Of a stretch of 64,000 nt of DNA, positions 25,909 to 34,100 are shown piece by piece. Source of the stretch: Brevibacillus_H ginsengisoli (lineage in GTDB: Bacteria > Bacillota > Bacilli > Brevibacillales > Brevibacillaceae). The notes beneath the pieces were generated by a model. It searched no databases. It was not told where the DNA came from and saw only the letters and a list, made by a program, of their open reading frames with translations. The translations under genes were made by a program, and so were the position numbers. The stretch covers positions 1 to 64,000 of the forward strand of contig NZ_JBNJQR010000007.1 in assembly GCF_050113715.1 (NCBI RefSeq), given 5' to 3'. Each line of letters starts with the position of its first letter. Position 1 is the first letter of the stretch.

Positions 25909-26850
25909 TCATTTCTGTTCTTCTAGCTTTTTCTTTGCCGTCCATTTTCGTACATCCCGCAGCGATACAGGCGAGGTGATGAGTACATAGGCGCCTGCCG
26001 CGAATGAAAAGATGAATTTGAATCCGTGACTAAGCAAAGCAACCGCGTATGCGTTCGAAAGCGACATCCCCACTGCCGCCAGCGAAAAGCTCATCACACT
26101 CTCGTACGTTCCAATCCCGCCAGGAGTAAAATTAAACGTCTGTCCCGCAATCGTCATGCTGGTCACCCAGACCCCCTGAAGAAAAGACAGCTTGATCTTT
26201 AAAGCGTGAGCAACACCAATCACCACAAACGCTTCCAGTAACCAGCTAATTGCGGTCAAGCTCACGATCATGACGCCGCTTGTTCCACTCATCGCTTGCT
26301 TCATTAGACGGACATGCTTGTGCAGGAAGCCAGACAACTTCTGTTTGGATAAAAAATAGACAAGGCCGATGACAAGCATGATTCCCAGCACAAATCCAAT
26401 CATCGCGAACCACGAAACACGAAGCCCGATGACCAAGACCCCGATCCCGGAGAATAGCCCCAGCGTAAGGACATCCAGACTGCGAAGTACAATCACGGAA
26501 TGAGCCGCTTCGTCCCAACTGGCATGCTTGCCTTGGACCAGATAACCTGCTCGCACAACTTCTCCCACTTTAAACGGAAGAATGTGATTGATGAATAAAC
26601 TATAAAATAATGCATGCAGACAAACCTTGAAGGATACATGATCATGCAAGTATCGTCGCCAGGCAACGGCCCGCAGAACAAAAGCCATACCATACAAGAC
26701 CGTCATCAAAAGTAGAGCTATCGGCTGAGCAAGCAGACGCAGCAATTGATTCGCGACTAGCTTGAGATCAAACCACCCCAGGCACAGGTACACAAACGCG
26801 GCAAAAATGATCAGGCGAATGCCCCAAATTCCAATCGTTTTTTTGTTCAT
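25909..26850 (-). CDS. Lysylphosphatidylglycerol-synthase-type TM protein (UPF0104 family, flippase-like)
   Basis: Protein of 313 aa with about eight transmembrane segments, matching the UPF0104/AglD-like membrane domain shared with MprF. Family landmarks are RAVAWRRYL near residue 61, INHILPFKVGEVVRAGYL near 87, a VLRSLDVLTLGL stretch, and FTPGGIGTYESVM near 240. It lacks the cytosolic lysyl transferase domain of MprF, so a role in moving or handling a lipid-linked sugar is more likely. It is the first gene of a two-gene unit with ugd. AAAGGATTGCATATGGA precedes the ATG. Confidence 0.85.
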   Translation of the reverse strand: MNKKTIGIWGIRLIIFAAFVYLCLGWFDLKLVANQLLRLLAQPIALLLMTVLYGMAFVLRAVAWRRYLHDHVSFKVCLHALFYSLFINHILPFKVGEVVRAGYLVQGKHASWDEAAHSVIVLRSLDVLTLGLFSGIGVLVIGLRVSWFAMIGFVLGIMLVIGLVYFLSKQKLSGFLHKHVRLMKQAMSGTSGVMIVSLTAISWLLEAFVVIGVAHALKIKLSFLQGVWVTSMTIAGQTFNFTPGGIGTYESVMSFSLAAVGMSLSNAYAVALLSHGFKFIFSFAAGAYVLITSPVSLRDVRKWTAKKKLEEQK

Positions 26851-27102
26851 TCCATATGCAATCCTTTAACCATCATAGTCTTTTGATAGCCATTCATTCT
26901 TCCGGAAAAATATAGTACGAACGTCCCATTTCCAGACGAAAAACAGCTCATCCACAAATATAGCAGAACATGATTCAGATAGCAGTAAGAAGCTAACGTG
27001 TAATTTTGTCCATTGTAAACGCTTACTCAGCGATTTTAGACACTTGCTGTTTGAATTTCGGGAGTGTAGGATTTCGTATGTAATTATCTTAAATTGAATA
27101 GG
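26851..27102. other. Divergent spacer
   Basis: This separates the flippase-ugd unit from the kimA leader and should hold promoters in both directions. TTGAAT at 27051-27056 could be a -35 for the riboswitch transcript, but no well-spaced -10 is clear. I see no gene. Confidence 0.4.
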
Positions 27103-27217
27103 TGAACGCTTAATCGAATGAACGGGGGAACCAATCTTCTGGGGTGAATCTCATCTGAAGCGATGAGTAGGGCAACTCGAATCTGTCCGAATCCGTCAGC
27201 TAACCTCGTAAGCGTGG
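27103..27217 (+). promoter_or_regulatory. c-di-AMP riboswitch (ydaO/yuaA class)
   Basis: Plus-strand leader with the conserved blocks in order: CGCTTAATCG, ACGGGGGAACCAA, TTCTGGGGTGAATC, GAGTAGGGCAACTC, TCTGTCCGAATCCGTCAGC and TAACCTCGTAAGCG. The ends CGCTTA and TAAGCG close the fold. It is the known leader type for potassium importers and cell-wall hydrolases. Here it precedes kimA with a terminator in between, giving an OFF switch when c-di-AMP is high. Confidence 0.95.
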
Positions 27218-27236
27218 ATCGGGGTGAATACTGTTG

Positions 27237-27271
27237 ACACAAGACCGTACTTAATCCTCCTTGTGTTTTTT
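27237..27271 (+). terminator. Riboswitch-controlled terminator before kimA
   Basis: Stem ACACAAG (27237-27243) with CTTGTGT (27260-27266) followed by TTTTT, 20 bp after the aptamer and 52 bp before the start codon. Confidence 0.85.
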
Positions 27272-27323
27272 GTGTTGTAAATGAGCGATTGAACTATCTT
27301 ACACAAAGCGGGGATTACACATC

Positions 27324-29141
27324 ATGGTATCGAAGTTAAAACGTTTTCTCATTGGCCGCCCAATGAAATCAACCGCACTGGCTGATGAAAAACTGAGCAA
27401 GCTGAAAGCGTTAGCGGTCCTCTCATCTGACGCTTTATCATCGGTCGCCTACGGAACAGAGCAAATCTTGCTCGTTTTGATGGTGGGAGGCTTTACCGCC
27501 CTCTGGTATTCCATTCCGATTTCGATTGCCGTACTCGGATTGTTAACTGTTCTCATCCTGTCGTATCGCCAGACGATCTTTACGTACCCCTCTGGAGGCG
27601 GAGCGTACATCGTCGCAAAGGAAAATTTGGGTTTGCCTTTTGGATTAGTGGCGGGTGGTTCGCTTTTGGTGGATTATATCCTGACGGTTGCTGTTAGCGC
27701 TTCTGCCGGCACCGATGCCATTACCTCAGCTTTTCCGTTTTTACACGAGGACCGTGTTCTGATTGCAGTTGGCATGATTCTTATTCTTACCATTCTGAAT
27801 TTGCGCGGGATCTCCGAATCAGCCACCATTCTTGCTTATCCAGTTTATCTGTTTGTTTTTGCTATTTTCGTATTAATCATAAGTGGATTCTATCAACTGA
27901 TGACAGGAACGATTCCTGCTCACCAACCTACCTATGGTGTCTCGATTTCGGGTATCAGCCTATTTATTCTGTTAAAAGCCTTTAGCTCAGGCTGTTCGGC
28001 GCTAACAGGGGTGGAAGCAGTATCCAACGCCATTCCCAACTTCAAGGCACCTTCTGAAAAAAATGCGGCCATTACCCTTGCAATGATGGGGGCAATCCTG
28101 GGCTGTATGTTTATTGGCATCAGCTTTTTGGCCTACTGGTATGGAATCTCTCCTAACCCGAAAGAAACGGTTGTCTCTCAAATTGCAGCGGCTACGTTTG
28201 GACGCGGCGGGATTTATTATGGCATTCAGACGATCACCGCTTTGATTCTGTTCCTAGCCGCCAATACGGCATACTCCGCTTTTCCTTTACTTGCTTTTAT
28301 GCTGGCGAAGGATAAATTTATGCCGCACATGTTCATGGTACGAGGAGATCGGCTCGGCTTCTCCAACGGGATTATTGTGCTAGGTGTGTTCTCTGCTCTG
28401 CTCATCGTGATTTTCAAAGGAGATACGGAGAACCTGATCCCACTGTACGCACTGGGCGTATTTATTCCGTTCACGCTGTCACAGGCTGGGATGATGAAAA
28501 GATGGTTCACGCGCAAACCTCGAGGCTGGGCGCTTCCATTTAGCATTAACACGATTGGGATGCTCACTACGCTATCGATTGCCCTTATTTTTACCATTAC
28601 GAAGTTTTCGCAGGTGTGGATCATCTTTGTGTTTTTGCCAGTGGTTATTCTCGTTTTCCGCAACATTCATCAGCATTATGACGATATTGCCGAAGAGCTG
28701 CGAATTGACATTTCTCGGGACAAGCCGATAAGCAAAGACAATGTGGTTGTCATTCCGGTTGCCGGGGTAACCCGTGTGGTCATGGAAACGATCGGCTACG
28801 CCAAGTCGATGACGGATAATGTGGTGGCCGTTTATGTAGGCTTTGATGATGAGTCCGTCGACAAAATGGAGAGCAAATGGGCGGAATGGAATCCCGGCAT
28901 TCGTCTGATCGTCCTTCGCTCCCGCTATCGAAGCATCCTGAAACCGTTAATCAAGTTTATCGATACGGTTGAATGGAAAACAGCGAAGAATGGCCATATT
29001 ACCATCTTAATGCCGCAGTTTATCACGAAGAAGTGGTGGCACAACTTCCTGCACAATCAGACCAGTTGGCTGATTCGCGCCTACCTGTTCACTCGTAAAA
29101 ACGTAACCGTAGCAACCGTGCCATATCATTTGCAGAAATAA
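27324..29141 (+). CDS. kimA: High-affinity potassium importer KimA
   Basis: Protein of 605 aa matching KimA (formerly YdaO), a KUP-type proton-coupled K+ importer of the APC superfamily. About twelve transmembrane segments fill residues 30-455; the N-terminal ALAVLSSDALSSVAYGTEQI and YPSGGGAYIVAKENLG motifs are characteristic. A cytosolic C-terminal domain of about 150 aa follows (from roughly VVIPVAGVTRVV), known in the family to bind c-di-AMP, so transport is controlled at both RNA and protein level. The ribosome site (AGCGGGG) is modest. The gene has its own terminator. Confidence 0.95.
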   Translation: MVSKLKRFLIGRPMKSTALADEKLSKLKALAVLSSDALSSVAYGTEQILLVLMVGGFTALWYSIPISIAVLGLLTVLILSYRQTIFTYPSGGGAYIVAKENLGLPFGLVAGGSLLVDYILTVAVSASAGTDAITSAFPFLHEDRVLIAVGMILILTILNLRGISESATILAYPVYLFVFAIFVLIISGFYQLMTGTIPAHQPTYGVSISGISLFILLKAFSSGCSALTGVEAVSNAIPNFKAPSEKNAAITLAMMGAILGCMFIGISFLAYWYGISPNPKETVVSQIAAATFGRGGIYYGIQTITALILFLAANTAYSAFPLLAFMLAKDKFMPHMFMVRGDRLGFSNGIIVLGVFSALLIVIFKGDTENLIPLYALGVFIPFTLSQAGMMKRWFTRKPRGWALPFSINTIGMLTTLSIALIFTITKFSQVWIIFVFLPVVILVFRNIHQHYDDIAEELRIDISRDKPISKDNVVVIPVAGVTRVVMETIGYAKSMTDNVVAVYVGFDDESVDKMESKWAEWNPGIRLIVLRSRYRSILKPLIKFIDTVEWKTAKNGHITILMPQFITKKWWHNFLHNQTSWLIRAYLFTRKNVTVATVPYHLQK

Positions 29142-29156
29142 TCAAATGAAAAAGCA

Positions 29157-29188
29157 ACGACCAGCCATCACACGGCTGGTCGTTTTTT
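29157..29188 (+). terminator. Terminator of kimA
   Basis: Perfect stem ACGACCAGCC / GGCTGGTCGT (7-nt loop) followed by TTTTT. Confidence 0.93.
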
Positions 29189-29225
29189 AAACTTTCAGGA
29201 ACCATCTTGGCTTGTCGATCTTTTT

Positions 29226-29963
29226 CTACTCGGAATAGTCTTGTATGATCTTTTTCAAAGCCGCCTTCACATCGCCCTGAAAAACCCCTCCATGATAGCA
29301 AATCAACTGATCAATGTCGTAGTCAAGCATTCGTCGAACGGAGCGTACAGCCTCTTCCATATCCATTGTATATTGAGGATTTGCGATATTCAGAGCTCCT
29401 TGCTGCACGACAACAGCGTCCCCAGCGATCAATGTTTTACTTGCTGGAAGGTACAATGAGATATGGCCAGGCATATGACCGGGAGTGTGGACAATCTCAA
29501 TGCCACCGCACCAAGGAAGTCGTTCACCGGCAGAGACCGTGCGATCAACCGATGCCGGTTCAATGGATTTCACGAAGGACATAAATTGTTCCGCAAAAGG
29601 CTTTGCTTCTTCCGGCAACGCATCAAAGCTCGATTCCGCTTGTTCAAGCCGTAAAGACTTTTTTGTCCCATCGATATATGGTTTTTCAAAGTCATATGCA
29701 ATAATCTCCACTTGCGGGTACAATCGCTTTAAAGCGGCAAGCGAGCCCATATGATCCAAATCGTGATGAGTCACGATCACTTTGGTTAACGAGGCAAGAT
29801 CGACATTATTCCGTTTGGCGGCTTCCTCAAGATAGGCTTCAAAATTTGGATAACCACAGTCAATCAGAATGGTATCTTGCTCACTTTGAAGAATAACAGG
29901 ATGAATGACTTGCCTTTGTCCGCTATACTCAAATTCAATGTCCAGTACATGTATGTAATGCAT
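29226..29963 (-). CDS. MBL-fold metallo-hydrolase
   Basis: Protein of 245 aa with the metallo-beta-lactamase motif THHDLDHMGS (H-x-H-x-D-H) near residue 65 and further metal ligands in HTPGHMPGHISLYL and YHGGVFQG. It is probably a di-zinc hydrolase; the substrate is unknown. ATG 29963 is chosen because GGGAGGGTATTGT precedes it; five extra codons upstream have no site. It may belong to the unit of the MarR regulator 76 bp further upstream, which points the same way. Confidence 0.85.
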   Translation of the reverse strand: MHYIHVLDIEFEYSGQRQVIHPVILQSEQDTILIDCGYPNFEAYLEEAAKRNNVDLASLTKVIVTHHDLDHMGSLAALKRLYPQVEIIAYDFEKPYIDGTKKSLRLEQAESSFDALPEEAKPFAEQFMSFVKSIEPASVDRTVSAGERLPWCGGIEIVHTPGHMPGHISLYLPASKTLIAGDAVVVQQGALNIANPQYTMDMEEAVRSVRRMLDYDIDQLICYHGGVFQGDVKAALKKIIQDYSE

Positions 29964-30039
29964 ACAATACCCTCCCATTATATTTGCTACCTATCATTAT
30001 ATCAGTAACCCTCCTCAAGAAACCCAAATCCCCCCATTC

Positions 30040-30498
30040 TTAAAGTTGAATTTCTTGCAGGCAAGCTAACAATTCCTTATGCAGCCGGAGTAAGGATTCC
30101 ACATCATTCTCATCCAACTTCTCCAATGCTAAGACCATCGCTTTATAAGAAAAGGCCTTCTCACTTGATTTTCTTGATAATTCTTCTCCTTTTGACGTTA
30201 ACTTAAGATGGATTTCTCTTCTGTCTTCCTTGGAAATTGTACGTTCTACTAAGCCCTGTTTAACTAATCCGTCTACGCTTACACTGACGGTACTTTTAGA
30301 GGACATAAGCCTTTCCGTGATGTTTTTAAGCGTTAATCCGGGAAACGAATACAAAGTATTAATAATCGATAATTGTTGTAAAGTGATGCCTAAGCTCTCT
30401 GCATTCTGCTGTGTGAATTTTGTTGTGGTCTTGTTTATCGCCCAAAATGATTGCAATAACTCCATCGCTTTTTTCACTTTTTCATCTTTATAATTCAT
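30040..30498 (-). CDS. MarR family transcriptional regulator
   Basis: Protein of 152 aa with a winged helix-turn-helix: LTLKNITERLMSSKSTVSVSVDGLVKQGLV (in parts: LTLKNITERL, then KSTVSVSVDGLVKQGLV), followed by the wing with ERTISKEDRREIHLKLT, where the DxR motif is typical of MarR. AAAGGAGTACTCCAAAA precedes the ATG. An inverted repeat at 30538-30555 is a candidate autoregulatory site. The MBL-fold gene immediately downstream is the likely target. Confidence 0.92.
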   Translation of the reverse strand: MNYKDEKVKKAMELLQSFWAINKTTTKFTQQNAESLGITLQQLSIINTLYSFPGLTLKNITERLMSSKSTVSVSVDGLVKQGLVERTISKEDRREIHLKLTSKGEELSRKSSEKAFSYKAMVLALEKLDENDVESLLRLHKELLACLQEIQL

Positions 30499-30537
30499 TT
30501 TTGGAGTACTCCTTTATCGATATCGTTCATTTCTGAA

Positions 30538-30555
30538 TAGTTCATTTTAGAACTA
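30538..30555. promoter_or_regulatory. Candidate MarR operator
   Basis: Inverted repeat TAGTTCATTTTAGAACTA (6-bp arms, 6-bp centre), 40 bp upstream of the marR start. Confidence 0.55.
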
Positions 30556-30654
30556 ATTATAATGAATATCGTACGGACATTCAACAAGGTATCCGCGTTC
30601 AGTCTACATTCGAATTTTCACAGGACGGCAAGTGGCTGGAATCAAGTAAGCTCT

Positions 30655-30864
30655 TTAGTTTACAGCATAAAAAGGGACGTCTAATTCGCTTCCACGAATC
30701 AGACGTCCACGGTGTTTCGCTTCTTTTCTTCGCATTTCTATCTCCGGTCGTTCAGGTTTTCGCTCCACCGGGTTGATTCCATTCCATGATCCTCGCTTCA
30801 AACTAGGATCCATTTTCCCTTCTCGTACCAGCTTTTCGCGGAATCGCTTCGCTTTACTTGCCAT
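30655..30864 (-). CDS. Small basic hypothetical protein
   Basis: Protein of 69 aa, not recognised. It is strongly basic with many Lys and Arg, has a MASKAKRFREKLVREGK start, and ends SELDVPFYAVN. Its composition suggests RNA or ribosome association, but this is a guess. ATG 30864 is preceded by AAAGGAGCTGATCAAG, which supports real translation; the longer open frame from 30954 has no such site. Confidence 0.7.
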   Translation of the reverse strand: MASKAKRFREKLVREGKMDPSLKRGSWNGINPVERKPERPEIEMRRKEAKHRGRLIRGSELDVPFYAVN

Positions 30865-30980
30865 CTTGATCAGCTCCTTTGTAACTATCATTATACAACG
30901 TTCTGGTGGGAAAATGAAAAATTCGGCGTGAATTTTTCCAGAATAATCCTTCATTTGTTATAATCGCTTTAAGCTAGATC

Positions 30981-31307
30981 ATGTCAGGGGTGACACCAAT
31001 TTTTAAATTGAAATCGTTCACTTTTTGCCTGGGAATTGTTAGCATTTTAATTTGTCTGGCTGATAATTTAGGAAGCAGCCTAGCAAACATTATCCTTGTA
31101 CGACTTAATCCCGTTGTAGAATTCATGATTTTTAAGGAACCATTCAAAAACTGGATGGTAGATGTTGAGGGCACAAAATTGATTGAAAATAGTATTGTAA
31201 TCCGCCTTCAATTCCCTGCCTACCTCATACACCTAAGTACATTCCTCTTCATCGGACTAATCATCGACTATTTTATTTACTTAGCTAAAACAAAGCTGAG
31301 CAGATAA
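30981..31307 (+). CDS. Small membrane protein, unknown function
   Basis: Protein of up to 108 aa with hydrophobic segments near residues 15-35 and 80-101, a polar middle, and a basic C-terminus (KTKLSR). I do not recognise it. The start is uncertain: no good ribosome site precedes the ATG at 30981, and a GTG at 30990 or TTG at 31008 are alternatives. Confidence 0.5.
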   Translation: MSGVTPIFKLKSFTFCLGIVSILICLADNLGSSLANIILVRLNPVVEFMIFKEPFKNWMVDVEGTKLIENSIVIRLQFPAYLIHLSTFLFIGLIIDYFIYLAKTKLSR

Positions 31308-31370
31308 CCCTAGTCTGTGAAGCCCTCCCTGAATTAAGCCGTAAAATACAGATAAATGGAGGGGTTTATT

Positions 31371-31550
31371 TTGATTGATATTATTTTTTATATACTCATG
31401 TTGTTTCTAACAGGATTCATTGCGCTGAAGCCTCTCGCTTTTTGGTATAGTCGAGATTGTGAGCCTTCAGAGTTTCGCATCGATATGATTCGAATAGTTT
31501 CCTCCGTGTTGTTTTTCATCATGTTAATTGGATTATTGCTTAATTTCTGA
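31371..31550 (+). CDS. Two-helix small membrane protein
   Basis: Protein of about 59 aa made almost entirely of two hydrophobic helices (IIFYILMLFLTGFIAL and VSSVLFFIMLIGLLL) joined by a charged loop containing YSRDCEPSEFR. TTG 31371 is preferred because ATGGAGGGGTTTATT places GGAGGGG six to seven bases ahead; the ATG at 31356 is part of that site. Function unknown. Confidence 0.6.
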   Translation: MIDIIFYILMLFLTGFIALKPLAFWYSRDCEPSEFRIDMIRIVSSVLFFIMLIGLLLNF

Positions 31551-31574
31551 TCACAATTACTATTGTATAAAATC

Positions 31575-31628
31575 ATTATCATAATTATCATAATTATCAT
31601 AATTATCATAGTTATCATAATTACCATT
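31575..31628. repeat. Tandem array of a 9-bp unit ATTATCATA
   Basis: Six head-to-tail units: four perfect ATTATCATA, then GTTATCATA and the decayed ATTACCATT. It lies between two small-membrane-protein genes. The unit looks like half of a Fur or PerR-type box, but the repeats are direct, not inverted. Confidence 0.9.
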
Positions 31629-31687
31629 AAATACCACTTATTCTTAATTTATGTTATTGTTTAGGAAGGGATTTTGGAGGTAGTTAG

Positions 31688-31855
31688 ATGACTGAATTAA
31701 TGGAGATTGCATCCGCGATTTTGGTCTTCATGTTTTTCAAATACGCTTTCTCAAATGTGAAATTGCCGTGGAGAAACATGGTATTTGAGTATATTTCAAT
31801 CGTTTTGATTATTTGGGTTATAAAATCGCTTATTCGTTTATTTGGTTCCTTTTGA
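31688..31855 (+). CDS. Single-helix small membrane protein (55 aa)
   Basis: Short ORF of 55 codons, starting MTELMEIASAILVFMFFKYA and ending IKSLIRLFGSF. It has two hydrophobic stretches separated by VKLPWRN. TTTTGGAGGTAGTTAG precedes the ATG, a strong ribosome site that makes it likely to be translated. No family recognised. Confidence 0.65.
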   Translation: MTELMEIASAILVFMFFKYAFSNVKLPWRNMVFEYISIVLIIWVIKSLIRLFGSF

Positions 31856-31952
31856 CTGTTCTTTTCACCAGACTATCGTGTCAAAAATAATTGACCAATT
31901 GCCTTATTAGCGGTAACGTATTTGGTAATTATTTGTAAAGGTGTGTTTATAC

Positions 31953-32117
31953 ATGCAAAATCAATTCGCAGTTGGATGGGGAACCCTTGCTCTTATCAAT
32001 GCCGGATTAGCACAAGGTAAGAACCGTAGTGGTCTTAATTGGTTCATTCTTTCCATATTTCTCGGGCCAATCGCCACACTCATTATCGTTGTTTTGGATA
32101 AATTACCAGAATCTTAA
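31953..32117 (+). CDS. Small membrane protein (54 aa)
   Basis: Short ORF of 54 codons beginning MQNQFAVGWGTLALINAGLA, with a glycine-containing first segment, the loop QGKNRSGLNW, and a hydrophobic helix FILSIFLGPIATLIIVVL. The G-x-N-W-F...GPIATLxIV pattern is common in short phage- or Bacillales-encoded membrane proteins of unknown role. AAAGGTG precedes the ATG by nine bases. Confidence 0.6.
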   Translation: MQNQFAVGWGTLALINAGLAQGKNRSGLNWFILSIFLGPIATLIIVVLDKLPES

Positions 32118-32222
32118 GACTTATTACAATGAGCAACTTGCAATACATTCCTAAATTAACCTTCCATCAAATGAAATTTCTGAGTCATCAATACCAATAA
32201 GAAGAGCGAAGGAAGATTACAT

Positions 32223-32555
32223 ATGACAGAAGATTTTTATTGCGAGGAAGTTCTAAGTGGAAAAACCCCAATTCAAAAAGTTTGGGAGACGGATCATGTT
32301 CTCGCCTATTATCATACCCGCCCCTATTATGAAGTCCATATCGTTGTCATCCCTAAAAGACATGTTTTATCTCTTTTAACGTTAGAGGAAAGTGATACAG
32401 ACTTGCTCATCGAGTTAATTGAAGTTGTCAAAAAGGTTGCCTCTCAGGTTGTAATGGAGTACGGAGCGAGTAGAATTATGACCAATCTTGGGGAGTATCA
32501 AGACTCCAAGCATTTACATTGGCACGTCATCTTTGGTAAACAAATCAGAGAGTAA
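32223..32555 (+). CDS. HIT family hydrolase
   Basis: Protein of 110 aa of the histidine-triad superfamily; the triad HLHWHVIFG lies at the C-terminus, and the middle has VHIVVIPKRHV. HIT proteins hydrolyse nucleoside phosphoramidates, dinucleoside polyphosphates or adenylated intermediates. It is somewhat shorter than Hit/HinT proteins of B. subtilis. GAAGGAAGATTACAT precedes the start. It is probably transcribed alone. Confidence 0.88.
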   Translation: MTEDFYCEEVLSGKTPIQKVWETDHVLAYYHTRPYYEVHIVVIPKRHVLSLLTLEESDTDLLIELIEVVKKVASQVVMEYGASRIMTNLGEYQDSKHLHWHVIFGKQIRE

Positions 32556-32567
32556 ATACTCGAAGAC

Positions 32568-32603
32568 AACAAAACTCTTAGCACTTCGCCAAGAGTTTTT
32601 GTT
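32568..32603. terminator. Bidirectional terminator
   Basis: Stem AACAAAACTCTT / AAGAGTTTTTGTT between the convergent HIT and serine hydrolase genes, with T-rich ends on both strands. Confidence 0.85.
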
Positions 32604-32622
32604 ATGTCATTCTAAAAGACCG

Positions 32623-33999
32623 TCACTTACGCTTCAATACGTTCTCTTCCCGATACAAATCCCGATAGATTAGCTCCTTGGGCTGGTTATGCTCATCCAA
32701 TCGGAACTCTAGTACTTCATCTACTACTTCGGTGGTCAGCACAAGAGACTCTCCCTCTTTTTTCACAGGGATGACTGGATACTTGTACCATGCGCCGTAT
32801 CGTTTGGCTGAGGCGAGGTAGAGCTTGCCGTCTGCTTCCACGCTGAGGATTGCTTTCACTTGATCCTTGGCCGCTTCTTGGGCGTTCTCTTGACTTCCCC
32901 CCTGAACTGCTTCCAGATAGTTCCCTGCCAAGCTAGCCATTTGCTCAGTAGTCAACGGCACAACTGTGGCCACTTTTAGTGGTTCAACCGATTCTCCTAA
33001 AGCGATTTTTGCCAAGTCCATGCTAATCTGCTCCACTGGGGTAAGCCCTACGTTGCTTAGTACGATAACCGTTACCTGATCCTCGACGAATCGAGCGATA
33101 TGGTTATGAAATCCGCTTACATCCCCTAAATGACTGATGCGGGCCCGCTTGTTTCCGCCAATTTCGGGCTGTGAGATATGCCAGCCATATCCTCCATAAA
33201 TGGGCATATAAGCGGTGAACATCTTCTCGCGTGAAGCTTGTGTAAGCAGCTGATCCGTATACAGCGCTTGATCCCAGCGGTACAAATCCTCTACTGTGGA
33301 ATACAGGCCGTATGCGCCAAGAGCCAACGCCAAATCCTCAAACTCCGGATGAATGTAGGACTCCCAGACTGAATAGCCCGAGGCCGCATTGCGCAGAATC
33401 GGGCGTCCGTCATCACAGCCCGAATCGTTCATTCCAAGAGGTAGCAGAATGTTCTGACGAAGGTAATCAGCGTAAGCTAAACCTGACACCTTTTCAATGA
33501 TAGCCGTAAGCAGCAAATATCCCGAGTTGCTGTAGCTCCAGCTCTCCCCTGGTTGAAAATCAAGCGGCTTGTCTCGAAATAAATCGATGGCTTGTGCCAG
33601 CGTATGCTTCAGGCGCATGCTCGTTTCCCAAAAATCCAGTGTTGCCGCATAGTTGGGAATGCCAGACGTATGTGTCAGCAGGTGATGAATCGTGATTTGA
33701 TTGCCATGCGGATAATCTGGCAAATAAACGCCTATGAAGTCCTCTACCCGCAACAATCCTCGTTCTTCCAACTGCATGATGGCCGCTGCGGTAAAGCCTT
33801 TGGTAAGCGAGCCGATTCGGAATTTGGTTGTCGAGGTATTGGGAATCAGGTGGGAGTGATTGGCGAGACCAAATCCTTTACAGATCAACGCTTCTCCTTC
33901 TGCAGCAACGAGAACCGCTCCATGAAAGTACCCTCGTTGGTCAAGTCCCTGCATGTACTCTGTCAGCTTGGTTTGAATATGGGTGGCCGTATTGTTCAT
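32623..33999 (-). CDS. Serine hydrolase, class C beta-lactamase-like
   Basis: Protein of 458 aa of the beta-lactamase/penicillin-binding protein superfamily. The catalytic Ser-x-x-Lys is in RIGSLTKGFTAAA (near residue 87), the Tyr-x-Asn in SYSNSGYLL (near 158), and a third conserved segment lies in RISHLGDVSGFH. About 120 residues follow as an extra C-terminal domain. No signal peptide is visible, so it may be a cytosolic esterase or peptidase. GGAGAGGGAAA precedes the ATG. Confidence 0.87.
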   Translation of the reverse strand: MNNTATHIQTKLTEYMQGLDQRGYFHGAVLVAAEGEALICKGFGLANHSHLIPNTSTTKFRIGSLTKGFTAAAIMQLEERGLLRVEDFIGVYLPDYPHGNQITIHHLLTHTSGIPNYAATLDFWETSMRLKHTLAQAIDLFRDKPLDFQPGESWSYSNSGYLLLTAIIEKVSGLAYADYLRQNILLPLGMNDSGCDDGRPILRNAASGYSVWESYIHPEFEDLALALGAYGLYSTVEDLYRWDQALYTDQLLTQASREKMFTAYMPIYGGYGWHISQPEIGGNKRARISHLGDVSGFHNHIARFVEDQVTVIVLSNVGLTPVEQISMDLAKIALGESVEPLKVATVVPLTTEQMASLAGNYLEAVQGGSQENAQEAAKDQVKAILSVEADGKLYLASAKRYGAWYKYPVIPVKKEGESLVLTTEVVDEVLEFRLDEHNQPKELIYRDLYREENVLKRK

Positions 34000-34040
34000 T
34001 TTCCCTCTCCTATTTCAAGAATAAATAGATTATGCCAACA

Positions 34041-34069
34041 AAAAAGCCCAGAAGCAATTGCTCCCAGGC
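34041..34069 (-). terminator. Terminator of aspartokinase gene
   Basis: Minus-strand hairpin GCCTGGGAGC-AATT-GCTTCTGGGC followed by TTTTTT. Confidence 0.85.
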
Positions 34070-34100
34070 AGTTTATGGCATGAACTCAGTAAATTTCCAT

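Noticed and set aside
31575..31628. 9-bp array as a set of Fur boxes
   Set aside because: Fur sites are inverted (7-1-7); here the half-site-like units are direct repeats and no iron gene is nearby.
31575..31628. Tandem array as a CRISPR
   Set aside because: Unit of 9 bp without spacers; no cas genes anywhere in the window.
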